Origin: Ramazzottius varieornatus
Lineage: Eukaryota > Tardigrada > Eutardigrada > Parachela > Ramazzottiidae
Assembly: GCA_001949185.1 (NCBI GenBank)
Contig: BDGG01000014.1
Location: 124,001 to 188,000, forward strand
Length of the DNA stretch: 64,000 nucleotides
Direction: 5' to 3'
Below the pieces are notes generated by a model that was given only the letters and a program-made list of their open reading frames with translations, did not search any database and had not been told where the DNA came from. Each line of letters opens with the position of its first letter. Position 1 is the stretch's first letter. Positions 42,289 through 54,800 of this stretch are shown here, piece after piece. Made by a program: the position numbers and the translations under genes.

Positions 42289-43466
42289 CAGTCCGGTCGT
42301 TCGAGAAGTAGACATCCTTCTTCCATTTTTATTCTTCACCAGTCAAACATTAACCGTACAGCTTGCCAGAAACAGAAGAGGGTGACGTCAAGAGTCCACT
42401 AACAATCAATACGAAAGAAAATCAACACTTCTTTTCCACCATGTGAAAAGCGCCAGATTTTCGAAAGCAATTTCGTGTAGTCGAGCCGTCAACATCTGAC
42501 CATCCCTTCACAATCCACTTAACCGAATGCAAGGCCGTAAGGGACTTCTTGTACTCCTCGAGGTTTTAAAAGTTCTTTCTCTTTGCTCGGCGATGTTCGG
42601 CCTTCGCAGCGCTTTCGCGTGACTGAAAGGCTTTGATTATTCCTTGATCAAGCGGTTGAATTCTGCTACTCTGTTTCGGAAGCCAGAAAACGAGCTTCAC
42701 GTGGGATAGACTGTCGACCTTATGACCTGATGCGTTGTCCAGCCAAAGCAGAATCTTACGAATCTGTTTTTTCATTTTCTCGTTGAGTTCTGTTAGCCAG
42801 AGAGCAAAGACAACCCCCGTTATCCAGGCCTTTTTGTTGCTCGCCCAGGTACAGCCCGCTGTTTTAAAGTCCAGTTTTGCCTTAGTAAAGGCATGCGGCT
42901 TCTTGGATCGGCCAATGATGAGAGGAGGGAGCTTTTCGCCAGACGCACTGCAGCAAAACATGACTGATATCCGCGAAGGGTAGAGTTCCAGTATCCTCCG
43001 CTTTTCACTCAATGTATGCCTATCGCGTGTTCTTCCTTCACCGACAACATCGAGTTCGATAGTAGGATGAGAAACAGGCCACTTCTGTGGTAAGCGAGTT
43101 CCGTTTGCTGGATACAGGGATCTGTCGGTTGCAAGGCTCCACCGGAAGTGCCTTTCGTTGTTCGATGATTATACGCAAGATATAATCCATTGAACCTCTG
43201 TCTGTCGAACGGATCCTCAATCTTGAAATGTCTGGCTGAATCTCCAATGCTCGTTTGATAAAGACGCGGTGCGATAAGCAGGAGAATGTTCGGAACTTTT
43301 AGCAGAGAAAAGAAGCGTGAGCAACAGGCTGCTTCTGTTGCGTGAATGAACTAACGAACAATAAATCAAAAGTGCTTATGGTGAGCACTCTTGTGCTTTC
43401 CGCAATTTCGCAATTTTGCAATTTTGAAATCGAAAAATGGTGTCCACTTCTCGAGCGACCGGACTG
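42289..43466. mobile_element. Tigger/pogo-type DNA transposon relic (1,178 bp)
   Basis: Flanked by TA (42287-42288, 43467-43468). TIRs CAGTCCGGTCGTTCGAGAAG and complement of CAGTCCGGTCGCTCGAGAAG. Carries a partial DDE transposase on the minus strand. A related end fragment is at 56062-56290. Inserted 150 bp downstream of SDR gene 1. Confidence 0.9.
42566..43012 (-). pseudogene. DDE transposase fragment (Tigger/pogo, CENP-B-related)
   Basis: 148-residue frame with LPPLIIGRSKKPHAF, NKKAWITGVVFALWLTELNE, LLWLDNASGH (second catalytic aspartate), FWLPKQSSRIQPLDQGIIKA. These are conserved blocks of the DDE_1 domain of Tc1/mariner pogo-type transposases. The N-terminal DNA-binding domains, first aspartate region and C-terminus are missing or degraded, so it is not functional. 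Confidence 0.88.
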
Positions 43467-43468
43467 TA

Positions 43469-45507
43469 TCGGCATTATACAGTACTGGCTGAGAAAAGAT
43501 TGTATTATTACCCCGCTAACCTCGACAGACATGTCAGAGAATGAAGTCACCTTCCAATTACCAAAACTCGAGCAACGCAGAAGCGAAAATTGCGGACCAC
43601 ATAGGTATGGTGAAACTGGTCTATTCGGACAAAAAAAACGAGGAAAAATGAATGTTAACCAAGTCTCAAAATTATAAAAGCATCTGCTGAGGACGAAGCT
43701 GGTTATGGATCATTTTGATGAGTAATTATGGCCGTTAACGTTGTTGGTACTTTCGGTTTGACAGAGGGAAAAGAATTCATTACCACGGGCTCCTCATGCA
43801 ATGAGTCCATCATGTACGGTTGGTATACTTTCCGGAGCATTTGTCAATAGCAACCAATCTGTTAAGCTAACCCGAAAGCCGTCCGTGGTCACAAAAAAAT
43901 ATCCCACCAGCGCTAGGCCGAGTCGATGCTTCTACAGCGTTTTGTTACACTTCAAACTCTGTTCGTATGGCTGGAGTCATGCATGATGGTACGAAATCTT
44001 GATCACGTGCACCACCTTAAATCTACAGAAGCTGAGGTCCCAAAAATAGTTCGATCTTCTAGGCTGGATTTCGGACTGGCGATTCAAAACGCGAGGTTTC
44101 GAAACGCTTGATGCCTGTGCTGGCTGACGTAGAAGAGCACAAACCAGATCGCTTGATCGCTCAGGCTGATAGCAGCTCGCGATAGCTATAGTGACATGCC
44201 GAATGGGTTGCGGTAAAGTGTCAAGTCCAGCGGCGGCCATACAAAATATTTTGCCGGGAAAGATGTACCGAGATGTACGCCCTGTGGATGACGTAATTTT
44301 TAAGTACAGGTAAAATCTGATGACCCCACCTGCTGAAAGTTCCAGTTTTGAGTTTTGGCCTTTATGTGAAAACTTCATCCACGGGATACGCACAATCCGA
44401 AACATAAACATTTTTTGTTTGAGGAAGAATGCAGACAAGGAGCCCCCCGAAAAGAAACTGACCAAGATGGTCTCTGCCTTCGGACGTCACGATGAACTCA
44501 TCCCTGGGACCATGTACAAGCGAATAGTGTAGTGAAAAAAACAAAATGTAGAAAGTGGATTATTATGTTGGATTAAGCTACAGGTAAAACATCACCGACA
44601 TCAGCAACATCAAAAGAGTCCCTCTCATCTGCCAGTTCTTTGTTGGTCGACACCACGCCCTGACCGCTTTCTAAGTCGTTCAGATGAACATTAGAGGCGG
44701 TCGAGGCTGCAGGAGTCTGAGCGGTCTCATCGGGAAAACCATCTCTTGTACCATTCAACGACAGTTGTGTGGTCTATAACGATGTCTCGATACAAGTGCA
44801 CCAATGTCTACCAGTTCAGTCGGGAGGTCAACATGGTACTGCGCAAGTACGTTTTCTCTCGGTTCAGTACTGAAACGACATCGTTTGGCCACAGCCAGCC
44901 CGTCTAGACTTGTGGACAACCAGGGCCTAACGGGTTCTTCACGCTCAATCGCCCATTGCATAACAGTCGTTCTGTGACGAATGCAGCTCGTTAAAACGCG
45001 TCTGACGAACGTAGCTTTCAAATTCGATTGAGAGGGTTTCGGAGGCTTTCAAACATATTACTGTAATGAAGTCACCAGCTTAGTTTTATGGTCTGCCCAA
45101 ATGCACGTTACGGCTATACTTTCCGTCTTCTAGATGGACCGATTGCACTAAGTCCGCTGGTGCAAAGCAATCACTTGTGCCAGACCGGTACTTGTAATGC
45201 GCAGCGACAGCAATCGATATCGTGTTTGGGTGAGGTCTATGCTGCTGGTGACTGCGGTTGTAGAACATGACGCACTAGACCTCGAGCATCTCCCGTATCG
45301 CATAAAACCAAATTCGAAAAGTTAATTTTTCCCACCTAGTTACGTCATCATACTCGTACTCCACTTTAAAATTTACGTCATCGACAGATCATACTTTTGC
45401 CATACTCGCTGTCTGTCCCGGCAAATATATTGCATTGGCCACGACTGGTCAAGTCAGACGGCTGCATGTCGAGCCCTTCCTGGTCCTCGCTCAGTAACGA
45501 GGATATA
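43469..45507. other. Intergenic, no recognised gene
   Basis: Two kilobases without a supportable gene. Minus-strand frames at 44573-44758 and 44755-45021 and a frame at 43977-44465 show no recognisable motif. Confidence 0.4.
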
Positions 45508-46205
45508 TACACGCAAGACGAGAAATTATGGTACAGCAAAAATCATGGGATAGGTGGAAGGACGGCAAAATGGACATTCGAGTGTAGTAAAGTGTCGAAA
45601 AATGTTTTACTGTGAATCGGTCGCGTACGTGCTTCCGTACCGCCGTAGCAAAAAGGCTTGTACTAGAGCTCGGAGCAGCGTGAAAAATCGACGCTGTGGA
45701 TGGTTTTTCGTTTTTGCTACAAATCCATGCTGTCTTCACACTGCGAAGCTTATGGTTCGGTGCACGGCTTCATGCTGTGACGCCAAAACTGAGACACCAC
45801 GCTGTACCACGCGGCGAACGTATTTTTATAAAATTTTTTAGAATTGCATTTCAGGAAAAGCAGGTCACCAAAATCATCTTCTTCTGAAGCACGTTCTCTT
45901 ATTGGGGAACACGTTCGCAGGATCGCTGAACATTCTTTTAGATACAGGCGTACTCGGGGCTCGTATACAGACCTCGTTGCTAGTGCACGTAGCTTTTAAC
46001 TACGCGGTGGAAAGCTAAGTCAGTCACCTGCGCGGGCTGTTGCGGGCTGATATCCGTGCTATGCTGCGCTGATCTACACCTACTGCCTGTGGTATTCGCC
46101 CTGATCCACGCGGAGCGAGCCGCGTGGTACCGCGTGACCACGCTGCTACCAGCTCTGGCCTGTACCATAAGTTTTACTGTACCGTGATTTCTTGTCCTGC
46201 GTGTA
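45508..46205. mobile_element. GTACACGCA-family element, long copy C (698 bp)
   Basis: Left TACACGCAAGACGAGAAATT, right complement of TACACGCAGGACAAGAAATC. Left 170 bp match the short copies (GTACGTGCTTCCGTACCGCC); the extra about 500 bp in the middle is absent from copies A, B and D, so this may be the longer parent from which the MITEs were deleted, or a MITE with an insertion. Confidence 0.78.
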
Positions 46206-47151
46206 CTCTTCTTAATTGGCCTGTGGCCACATGCCGTCCTTCGAAGGCACAGGCAATGTTGCACCGTTGTATAGCACTGGTTTGATACGGCCAAAGGACG
46301 TACGGCCTCGCGTCGGAAATAGACGAACAGTTCTACACCGGGTCGCTACAGTCCCAATCTCCCAGTGCGCAAGAGGCCGGCAGTTGTACTACTAATAATA
46401 AATCACGAAGGCGCGTGTGACTCGACTGAATACTGATTGAGCCCATAGCAGTAACAGGTGTTTCGACATAATCTGCGGGATCCGGAACGAACGAATCCCA
46501 TACATCGAGTTTCCTCGTCACTTTTGACAATATTTTACGCTTTACCAGTTTTAGCTTTACAATTCTTGGATTTTCTATATTTTTTACAATTTTTCAGCTG
46601 TATTGGCGATCACTTCCAACTAAGTGATTGTGTTTCCGGCAATACAGCTACCCACTTAAGGCAAAGCGAGATGGCGCCAGCTGTGGCGTGAAGCAAAGTG
46701 GCGCCATCACAGGAACTTCCAAGCCATCAGACTTGGGGTCGCTCGCTGTGACGCGGAAACCTCAGGTGTGGTCTGTTCAAAGGACTGCAACGAGTTCAAT
46801 CAGACCAGGAAAGGCAAACCATTCTTCTCGGAAAGCCTACGAGCTAAGTATGCGCGGTTTACGGCCCCGACTTCAATAGGCGGAAAATGTCAATGCCTTC
46901 AAGTCGTCCTGAAAGCTGACAGGCGAAGTGACATAGAACTGGTTACATAAGCTTACTGATAATAGCCGTCAAACGGCGCACAGCTGTTACCACACGCTGA
47001 ATCTAGTGCAGACAATCGACAGCGTGCTCCTTGCCGTTCGTGTGATCTTTGGCCGGACGAGACTCTCTTTTGTTACCAGACGTTATCAGCTGAAACCGCT
47101 CATTCTTTTCCGCAATTTACTGTTTCTTCCTACTCGCTCTTCTTCTGGAAG
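46206..47151. other. Intergenic upstream of SDR gene 2
   Basis: No supported gene. A short hairpin GATGGCGCCA ... TGGCGCCATC occurs at 46670-46708. A frame around 46700-46950 contains several cysteines (CDAETSGVVCSKDCNEF) but no signal peptide or start is visible. Confidence 0.4.
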
Positions 47152-48598
47152 ATGGAACGTTGGCGAGGAAGAGTGGCGTTGGTCACGGGAGCGTCGGCGG
47201 GCATTGGTTATGCCATTGCGGAAGCATTAGCTCGTAGTGAAATGCGAGTGATTGCCTGTGCTCGGAATATTGGCGAGATTCAGGTATTCAAACTGTTCCA
47301 AATGAAGATAAGCAGCATTTTTGCAGATTTAATAGTTCTTTTGTTTTCTCGAAACTCCAAAATGGCTTGCCTGATGGATCAAACGACATTACAGCTATCC
47401 AGGCTGATCTTACGAACGAGGAAAGCATCTTAAAATCATTCCGGGAGATCGAGCTGAAATTCGCCCATGTGGATGTCTTGGTGAACAATGCCGGCTGTCT
47501 CGATATCGCCCCTCTGAGCTGCGGGAAGACGGAGAGCTGGAGACAAATGCTTGACGTACTGTATTACCTCTAAAGTTTCACGCAGTCACGTGACAGGCCA
47601 GTAAATATCGCGTGGCAGGGAAAAAAACCATACTGCCATCAATCAAAAATTCCTGGCCAATCAAGCGCAGCGATGCGCCACAATCAAACAATCAGTGATA
47701 TGAGGCCCCGGGTGTATTCACTGATCTGTCACGTGACTGCGCGAAACCTTAGAGGTACCACAGTAAATTTTGATTTCTCGCTGACCACTCATTGGGACGT
47801 CGGCAAGTGATTTTAGCCAAATACATGTTTCAAGAGGCGCACGTTTATCTTATTGTTGGCTGGAAGCGTGCGCCGCTGGGAACTCGAAAAGTTCGTTTTT
47901 CCAGGTGGCGCTCGCTCTCAGCTAGTAACAATGGAAACGTGCGCCACTTGGGTAAAAGATGTGACCGAATCCATTTGGCGTCAGTCCAACCATACACATC
48001 TGTCACCATTGTGTTATGTAGCTGAACGTTCTCGGTGTTTCGATTTGCACACGAGAAGCGTTGCGCCTCATGTTCAAAGATGGTGTTGATGATGGCCATA
48101 TCATCAATATAAATAGGTACGACAACAAGTAACTTCGCACCCTCCAAAAATCCCCTGAGAAAAGCTTGCGTTGCTTTTCAGTGTTGTTGGACATTTCATT
48201 AACGACATCGCAGACACTCACTTTTACTCTGCCACAAAGCACATGATCACAGCGTTGACCAAGGCCCTCAACGCTGAACTGCGTCAAAAGAAAACAAAGA
48301 TCCGAGTGACGGTACGTCAAGCTTAAATTTTCTCCGCACTTGTTACTGCAAGATAAACCGACACTGTTCCGTATCTCAGGATGGGTTTTTTTGTTTTAAG
48401 AGTATCAGTCCGGGTATTACTGAAACACCACTGATGAGCCGATTGGGAGAAGGGAACGATAAGTTTAAAATTGGAGACTGGTCCGGGTTCTTGAAAGGGA
48501 AGGACATCGCCGACGCGGTACTCTACGTTGTCGGGGCGCCGCCTCACGTCAACATTCGCGAACTGACCATCGCCGAAATCGGTTTCGCTGGATGTTGA
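47152..48598 (+). CDS. Short-chain dehydrogenase/reductase, DHRS11-like (gene 2, splice site of exon 2 doubtful)
   Basis: Same five-exon plan as gene 1: 47152-47283 (MERWRGRVALVTGASAGIGY), about 47350-47555 (DGSNDITAIQADLT, VNNAGCLDIAP), 48022-48116 (LNVLGVSICTREAL, DDGHIIN), 48182-48311 (FYSATKHMITALTKALNAEL), 48401-48598 (SISPGITETPLMSRL ... IGFAGC). All catalytic residues (serine after ININ, YSATK) are kept. Odd: where gene 1 and the relic at 39516 have CAG|GAACT, this gene has TTCTCGAAACTCC, with no AG, and the nearest AG gives the wrong frame. Either a recent splice-site mutation has killed the gene, a small assembly error is present, or an unusual acceptor is used. Intron 2 contains a MITE whose end is 9 bp from the donor. 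Confidence 0.85.
47565..47757. mobile_element. 193 bp MITE in SDR gene 2 intron 2
   Basis: Left TACCTCTAAAGTTTCACGCA, right complement of TACCTCTAAGGTTTCGCGCA; pairing continues through GTCACGTGACAG. Starts 9 bp after the exon 2 donor. Confidence 0.87.
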
Positions 48599-49971
48599 TG
48601 GATTCTCTAATCACTGTCAAACGCTGTACGAACTACCGCGTTGTCGTTACCCTCTGTCCTTTGCAATGACTTCACAACCAGATTAATCTAACCACTCGTC
48701 AACATTACTTCTATTGCGGTGTTGTTAGCCGATAGCTAGCGTGCCATCTTTTTGTCAGGCAGGTTTCGATCAAAATGCCGAATGACAAGCTAATTACATT
48801 TCACGATCTCCACGCACACCTGGTAGTAGTTAAATCGTCTGGTTGCTTCTTCATTCCATATTCAATTTCGCGGTAAATAAACTCTTTGTAGTTCCTTTGA
48901 TCGTCCTCGTACGCCTGTCATTATGAACGAGGGAGAGGAAAAACTGCTGTGGGTACCAAAGCCTCGGCTAAGATAGGGTATGACCCCACTGAAGCATCGG
49001 CCCGCAGTGGGACGTGGATGATTGCTCTTCACGCGTGACTGACAACATCCAGGACCCCAGGTGCAATTCATGAAGAACACTCTTGCAGTAACCAGTCACC
49101 AATGTCACTTTTAGATCTTTCCGGAAATGAGCCGTCTACTCAAATTCCATTATCACTGCTATACTGCGTTTTGCGACCTCACGAAGAAGACGATATTCTG
49201 AGTGTTCCAGGTTATCCAGGACCGATTCCATGATGTTAATGGGGAGGTTGATATCGAACTTGATTAGCGTAGCGAGCTTGATTTGAGCAGGAGTCAGCCA
49301 ATCAAGATGGAGCATGCGGGTGGAGCCGAATCACTTGAACTCACTACGCTAATCCATGCCTGATTCTTGATTAAGACATATGAACCGCTAATCCAGTGAG
49401 CAATGAGTTTGAGTAGCTTTTTGACCAAGCTTTTCTGCGGCTATTTCCAAGACTCTTCCCAAATTTTCAAATATCTCACAAGATATCAAAGTGAAGTACC
49501 AACTGCTGTTCTAACTGTGTCCTGACATCGCTCATGGGTTATTCGTCAAACTACACCCATAACTGCACGCTTGACTGCGGCTTTTATATCGCACAAAACA
49601 TTGGAAATTATCACTGTAACTGTGAGTGTGACTTTAGCTTTGAGAAATTATACGAAACTTCACGTTTAACTGTGGTTTTACCACAACAGACCCTGTTTCT
49701 TCGACTGCAGCTTTAACCACTTCCTCAATTTCACTTTAGCTCTAACTGAGGCTATTCTTAGAGAATAGAAGTTAATGACTGATCCCGTTCAGCTTTCAGA
49801 ACCACAACCGACAATCTCTCATACCCGTTTGCCAATTTGAATTCGAAGTTTTGTTCAGTTTGAAATCTCGATCTGAACTAATCTTCGAAAAATGGTGCTT
49901 GTTTTGCAAATGCTCCCGGAAAACTTACGCCCGGAAAACTATATAAGTGACGTTACAACTCAATCCATCTT
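48599..49971. other. Intergenic, no recognised gene
   Basis: No supported exon. A weak inverted pair GATTAGCGTAG / CTACGCTAATC lies around 49261-49350, and 49540-49735 has loosely repeated AACTG..GCTTTA phrases. Neither can be named. Confidence 0.4.
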
Positions 49972-50746
49972 ACGAGGGAACCTTCAGACCATGTCACTCG
50001 CCGATCACGATAGAAATGATTTCACGTGATAGCTGAGACTCATGACTCTCCACAAAGTATCGGAGTGAACGAATAACCACGTCCTGGCTCCACAGAAGTT
50101 CTCGAATGCGTGGCAGTCGACATTGCAGAGATAGAATTGAGAGTATGAGACTGCGTACAGTAAAGGCCAATCAATCAAGTTACTCATCAATCAAATCACA
50201 CATCAATCAAGTCACAATGTATGCTAAGATGACTCAAACGCCATGTCATTTCAGGTCATACAGGGTATGTCATCACCAAAAACGGTAAACGAAATTTGTT
50301 AAGCAACGGTCAGATTAACCTCCGGTTTCCGATCTGACAGAAACATCCTCTGTAGCATTCTTTGTAACGCTGCAATGCCTGTTAATCCTCGTAGTATCCT
50401 GAATCTGTTGGAAGATCGACTTCGTGCCTTTACGGCGATAGGAAGTGCGACGCAAGCGGCAATTAAGCTGGTGGACGTCATTGAAGGTATGACCAACACT
50501 CACATTTATCCTGCTGCTGGCTTCTCGAAGTACGAAGGAGTCAGAAATCCTGCTTTTTGGAATTAGTTCATGGTGTTTCCATATATTTTCAGTTGATAAA
50601 CCGATGTCTTCAAGAATTTCTGTGGAGCCAGAGCATGGTTATTCGCCGTTCTTCTTGATACTTTGTAGAGAGCCATGAGTCTCAGCTATCACGTGAAATC
50701 ATTTCTATCGTGATCGGTGAGTGACATGGTCTGAAGGTTCCCTCGT
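49972..50746. mobile_element. 775 bp TIR element with arms of about 110-130 bp
   Basis: Left begins ACGAGGGAACCTTCAGACCA, right ends with its complement at 50746. Near-identical arms include ATCACGATAGAAATGATTTC and GATAGCTGAGACTCATG, then degrade inward past GGCTCCACAGAA. A one-arm relative is at 33180-33325. No transposase recognised in the core. Confidence 0.85.
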
Positions 50747-51819
50747 TAGCTACAGTCGGAGTTTCATCCGACGGTGGCAACTCAATCTCTGTATTCACTA
50801 CAAGGAGAACATAGCGGTTTTGTCAATGAAAAATCGCATAGCGAACTTGTAAGCTTTTAGGCCGCTTGGGGGCGACACTGTGCACGTCCTACTGCCTTAC
50901 CTACCACAACTTCATGAACCGCGACACACACGCCCCTGCGCGGACCGCTAAACACTTTTACTACTCGTTTTTCAGCATCGGAGAAACCTCTCTTCCTGTA
51001 AGACCCGTGAAGAAACTCCCTGCATTGTCCTTTTGCTGCTGAACCAGTACGGTAAGATTTCACAAGGTTTCTTCTATCTAAAGGACCAGGAAGCAAGTAA
51101 AACAGCCCAGTACTTCGTCAGATACGACGCTGACAACTTCGCCCTGCGATTTTGCATTGACAAGTCCGCTATGTTCTCCTTGTACTATTGATAGAACACT
51201 CGTCCAAGTTTCGAACCACCTCGCAAAAAATTCTTTGCACCATTTCCACTTGGACTTTTTGGGAACGTCGATCGTGACACGAGAAGTCCCTTGCATTGAC
51301 GCATACATGCAAGATCGATGACGGACACATGATTTATACTCTGCTAACGTGGTATTGGCGATAAGCAGAACCCTTAGCAACCCTCCGAGTAACGTTTAAA
51401 CGTGGATAAAGATTTCGATATCTTCGAGAGCGCTGGCGTATGGTGGCCTGACTAGAAGCTAACCGCCCCTCTCCGCTCCGTAGCATACCGTAGAGCCAAT
51501 GTGGGAATTTTTACACGAACCAGAGAAACCTTTGGCTGGACGATACTCTGTACCGATGTCGTATTCATCGCAGTATACTTTGCGCAATAGAACCTGAAAT
51601 GCGTGCTTGCGAACAGGGTGTAGCAAAGTTTCATGTCTACAATGTGCAAGTATTTCTAGTGATAGAAAAATTGATTTGATGAGTCAAGTGGTCGTTCGAA
51701 TTAGCCGCAGCTCTTCAGTCGGCAGAATCCACCAGCCGTCTTCTCTCGTTGCACTGCAAAAACCGATATTACGGTGAAACGTGAACATTAGATCCTACCG
51801 TTATTTGTGCAAGGTTTGG
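50747..51819. other. Intergenic, no recognised gene
   Basis: Frames on the minus strand (50857-51096, 51078-51380) have no recognisable motif. This is downstream of the minus-strand ANF-receptor-like gene 2. Confidence 0.4.
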
Positions 51820-54800
51820 TCAAGTTTTAACTAACATATAACCTCTACTAAGTAAACAAAGCATTAGCATTCCAATCACCACAGCACAACATGATACAGG
51901 AACCCACAAACGAACGACGTCACCTGTTCGGAAAAGAATAGGCGTTAAGGTTGCTGCGTGGAAGGCAAGCAGATCATTACAATGCCATTGATAGTTGCAG
52001 TTCTCGCGTTCGAGTACCGGAAACTACACAAGAAGGATCAAGTCCGTCGAATCCGCAGGTCGGACGACTGGGAACCGGCCATGTGTTACCGGGCCACGAA
52101 AGAGGACTGACTTCTCTTATGTCATAGCGAACGCCTTCCAACAGATATCTAGTCTATAAGGATTTGATAAGTCTGAAAACGCCAAGGAAAGAAACGCGTA
52201 GGAGCGTTGAACTGCAGAAGTAGACGTACAGCTAAAGTTCCGCTGGGCGTGTACTGTCGCAGAAGCTTGCTGATTCCGGCAATTGATCCCTCGCGGTCGA
52301 TGTAAATAGTGCCCGTTTTGGTGCGGAAAGTACGGTCTAAGAACCTGCGATAAACCGATGATCCGTCTGCAGCGGCTGCCGACCCGTTCGTAAACGGAAG
52401 TTCGTTGACCACCTGTCACCGTAAGGCACTTACATGGATACCGCCAATTGAAAAGTTCGGGTCATGATCCGTCAGTCGGAGGTGCATCCTTGTAAACTAG
52501 ACCCTCAGACTCGGGCTCTACCAGTACAACTTTGCCTAGGGGTCCATTACAATTTTGAAATCGGCTGGTTTTACAGTAGGGTCACTTCTTCGCTCAGTTG
52601 TGAGGTCCTGTGGGGGGTTGGTCTTAGAAGATGTGTGACGAAGCGCTCAGTGCGGCCGTGCTTTGCCGCAAAGCGACCCGTTGGCTCACATTACCCACGC
52701 GTCGCTTTGATATAATCTACCGCTCGAAATTCGCTGGCGGACGTCTGTTTTCGCTTTCAGAAACGCTCGACGTCGCACATTGAGACCATCTCTCATGACG
52801 TACCATGTACAATCTAGCCACTGAGCGAGGAAGCTTGGTAGGGTTTGTTTGATCGTGCCTTGTCCTAGAATCATGACACGAACTTCATACGGCTAACTGC
52901 AGCACGTAGACGCCTGGCGTAAATGTGGGCATGGACAAATCTGTGGGCAGCGGAGCGAAAGCAGCACGGGCCTACTAGACGTGTCCAATCAAATGAATCA
53001 ATCGGAGTAATCTAGGGATCCGCTGCCAACACACCATGCTCACATTTAGTCCAGAAGCGTGTACAGTGGAACATCTACTTTTTGTACGTCACGCGCCGCT
53101 TTTCAAGACTGATTTCGAGATGTAACGGTAGTGCTTCAGCGGCAGTGGGACGTTCGATTGATGTAACGATCGCTTTATTAATTGCTTGATCTACGCATCT
53201 GTCTAAGAAGTTTCATCGACACGAGGACGATCAGTGTTGTTCAGATATGACTTTTTTAGTTTGAACTGCAATGTTGTGCTTTATGAAGGAGCCGCGGTAG
53301 GTCGCATCAGCTTCAACTTGAAGCCCAGTTGAGAAACAGAACCTAGCGAGGCCCGCCGGGCAGCGCGTACCAGGACGAACTGCAGCTCCTTCGCGAAGCA
53401 GCAGTACGCATTGTAATCTTGCACGGCTGTGTTGCGTGCACCAGCGCACTACTAGTCACTGAATCAAGCACCGACTTTGCTTCAGAAGGCGGAGAAATGG
53501 GATATCCACGTGCACTTTGAGTGCTTTTCCGTGACGGTTATTATTCGAATAACCAATATCTAGGATTTCAATTATGCATTACAATATCATCGCGTCACTG
53601 GAATCCCGATTCAATTCCGATTAATATCGAAACGACGAACACAGAATTTGTAAATTTGAATTTCTGTATCGGAATACAAGCATCAAGACGGAGTTTTGCT
53701 TGATAATATCGGTTCAAAATAGGAAAATTAGGAATTCCTTTCCGAATTCCGTTCGAGGGAGAAGGTCTTACGACCAAGACGGTAAAATGAGCGTCACTGG
53801 TGTTTCCAAAACTCAAAGTCAGAGTTCTACTTGCGTACTCTACAGTCAGTTTAAGATTTGAAAACTTGCGGTACAGGCATTTTACCGTCTTTTCTGGCTT
53901 TCCGTGAAGGGAAGACTGACCTAGCTCAAGTAGCTCTGGAGTCGACGGGCGTAGCTCATTACGCAAACAAAATATTGATCACAAGAAATCTTAGACAGTC
54001 TAATAACCGATCTTACTATACTTTGGCGGAACAATTTTCGCAAAGTGGGTTCGGATGAATTTTAGACTGAAACTGAACGAAAAACCGTTTTAAATTCATT
54101 AAAAATCGGGAAGTGACCCGAATCGCTCAGTTTGAAAACCAGTGAGAACAACTCTCTCAGATAATGAGTTTTGCCTATTGGAATCTGAAGATGCAGCTCT
54201 AATGACCAAAGGGAAGCTTTAAAGCGAGATTAATCAAAACCCATGCACCGTAAAAGCCGTTCCTTCGGCAGAAAGATTTTCACGCTTCTTGTCTAGGTCC
54301 GTGAATATTCTGAGATTTACTGAGTAGCTTCTGATTTTTCATTGGATTCTCGAAGTAGTGCGGGTCGACTGTTGGCAGCATGGCATCAAAGTGAGATCGT
54401 TTTTTACGTCTGTCTTCCTTGCTCTTTTTCCGTGCGTTAAGCCCTGCTGTTCTATGGTCATCTTATCGACCACTTTCGTGACTTGCTAATACCCTGAAAG
54501 TCACGGCGCGGAGAAAAGGCAGGTCATCAAGGACGCTGACCAGTAAACAGTGAAAAGAGACCAGCCGCAGGCAGGGCCCTTTTTACTGCTCGACCGGTCA
54601 AGCGGATGTTCTCGTAACTTCCTTGTACGGAGAGATTTTGAGGGGTTTTGCCTATGGAACTTTCAATGCGGAGAACCATCTTCTGGTAGAGGAAGGTTTC
54701 CTCTACACGGCCGGATAGTTTACGAAATCGTGCTCAAGAACCCCGCTTGCGGGTTAGTCTTCCCTTAATACATCGAGTTCGTGCTATCGTTTTCTTAGTC

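Noticed and set aside
44573-45021. Two adjoining minus-strand frames as a gene
   Set aside because: No domain, no clear splice signals, and no similarity to neighbours.
46700-46950. Small cysteine-containing frame (VVCSKDCNEFNQ ... GKCQCLQ) as a secreted peptide gene
   Set aside because: No signal peptide, no start in context and no splice partner; cysteine spacing matches no family I can name.
51970-52110. Plus-strand frame with a helix-like stretch and YRKLHKKDQVRRIRRSDDW, resembling a guanylyl-cyclase juxtamembrane segment
   Set aside because: The minus strand of the same bases encodes RPTCGFDGLDPSC with correct splice signals and neighbouring ANF-receptor exons; the plus-strand resemblance has no supporting neighbours.
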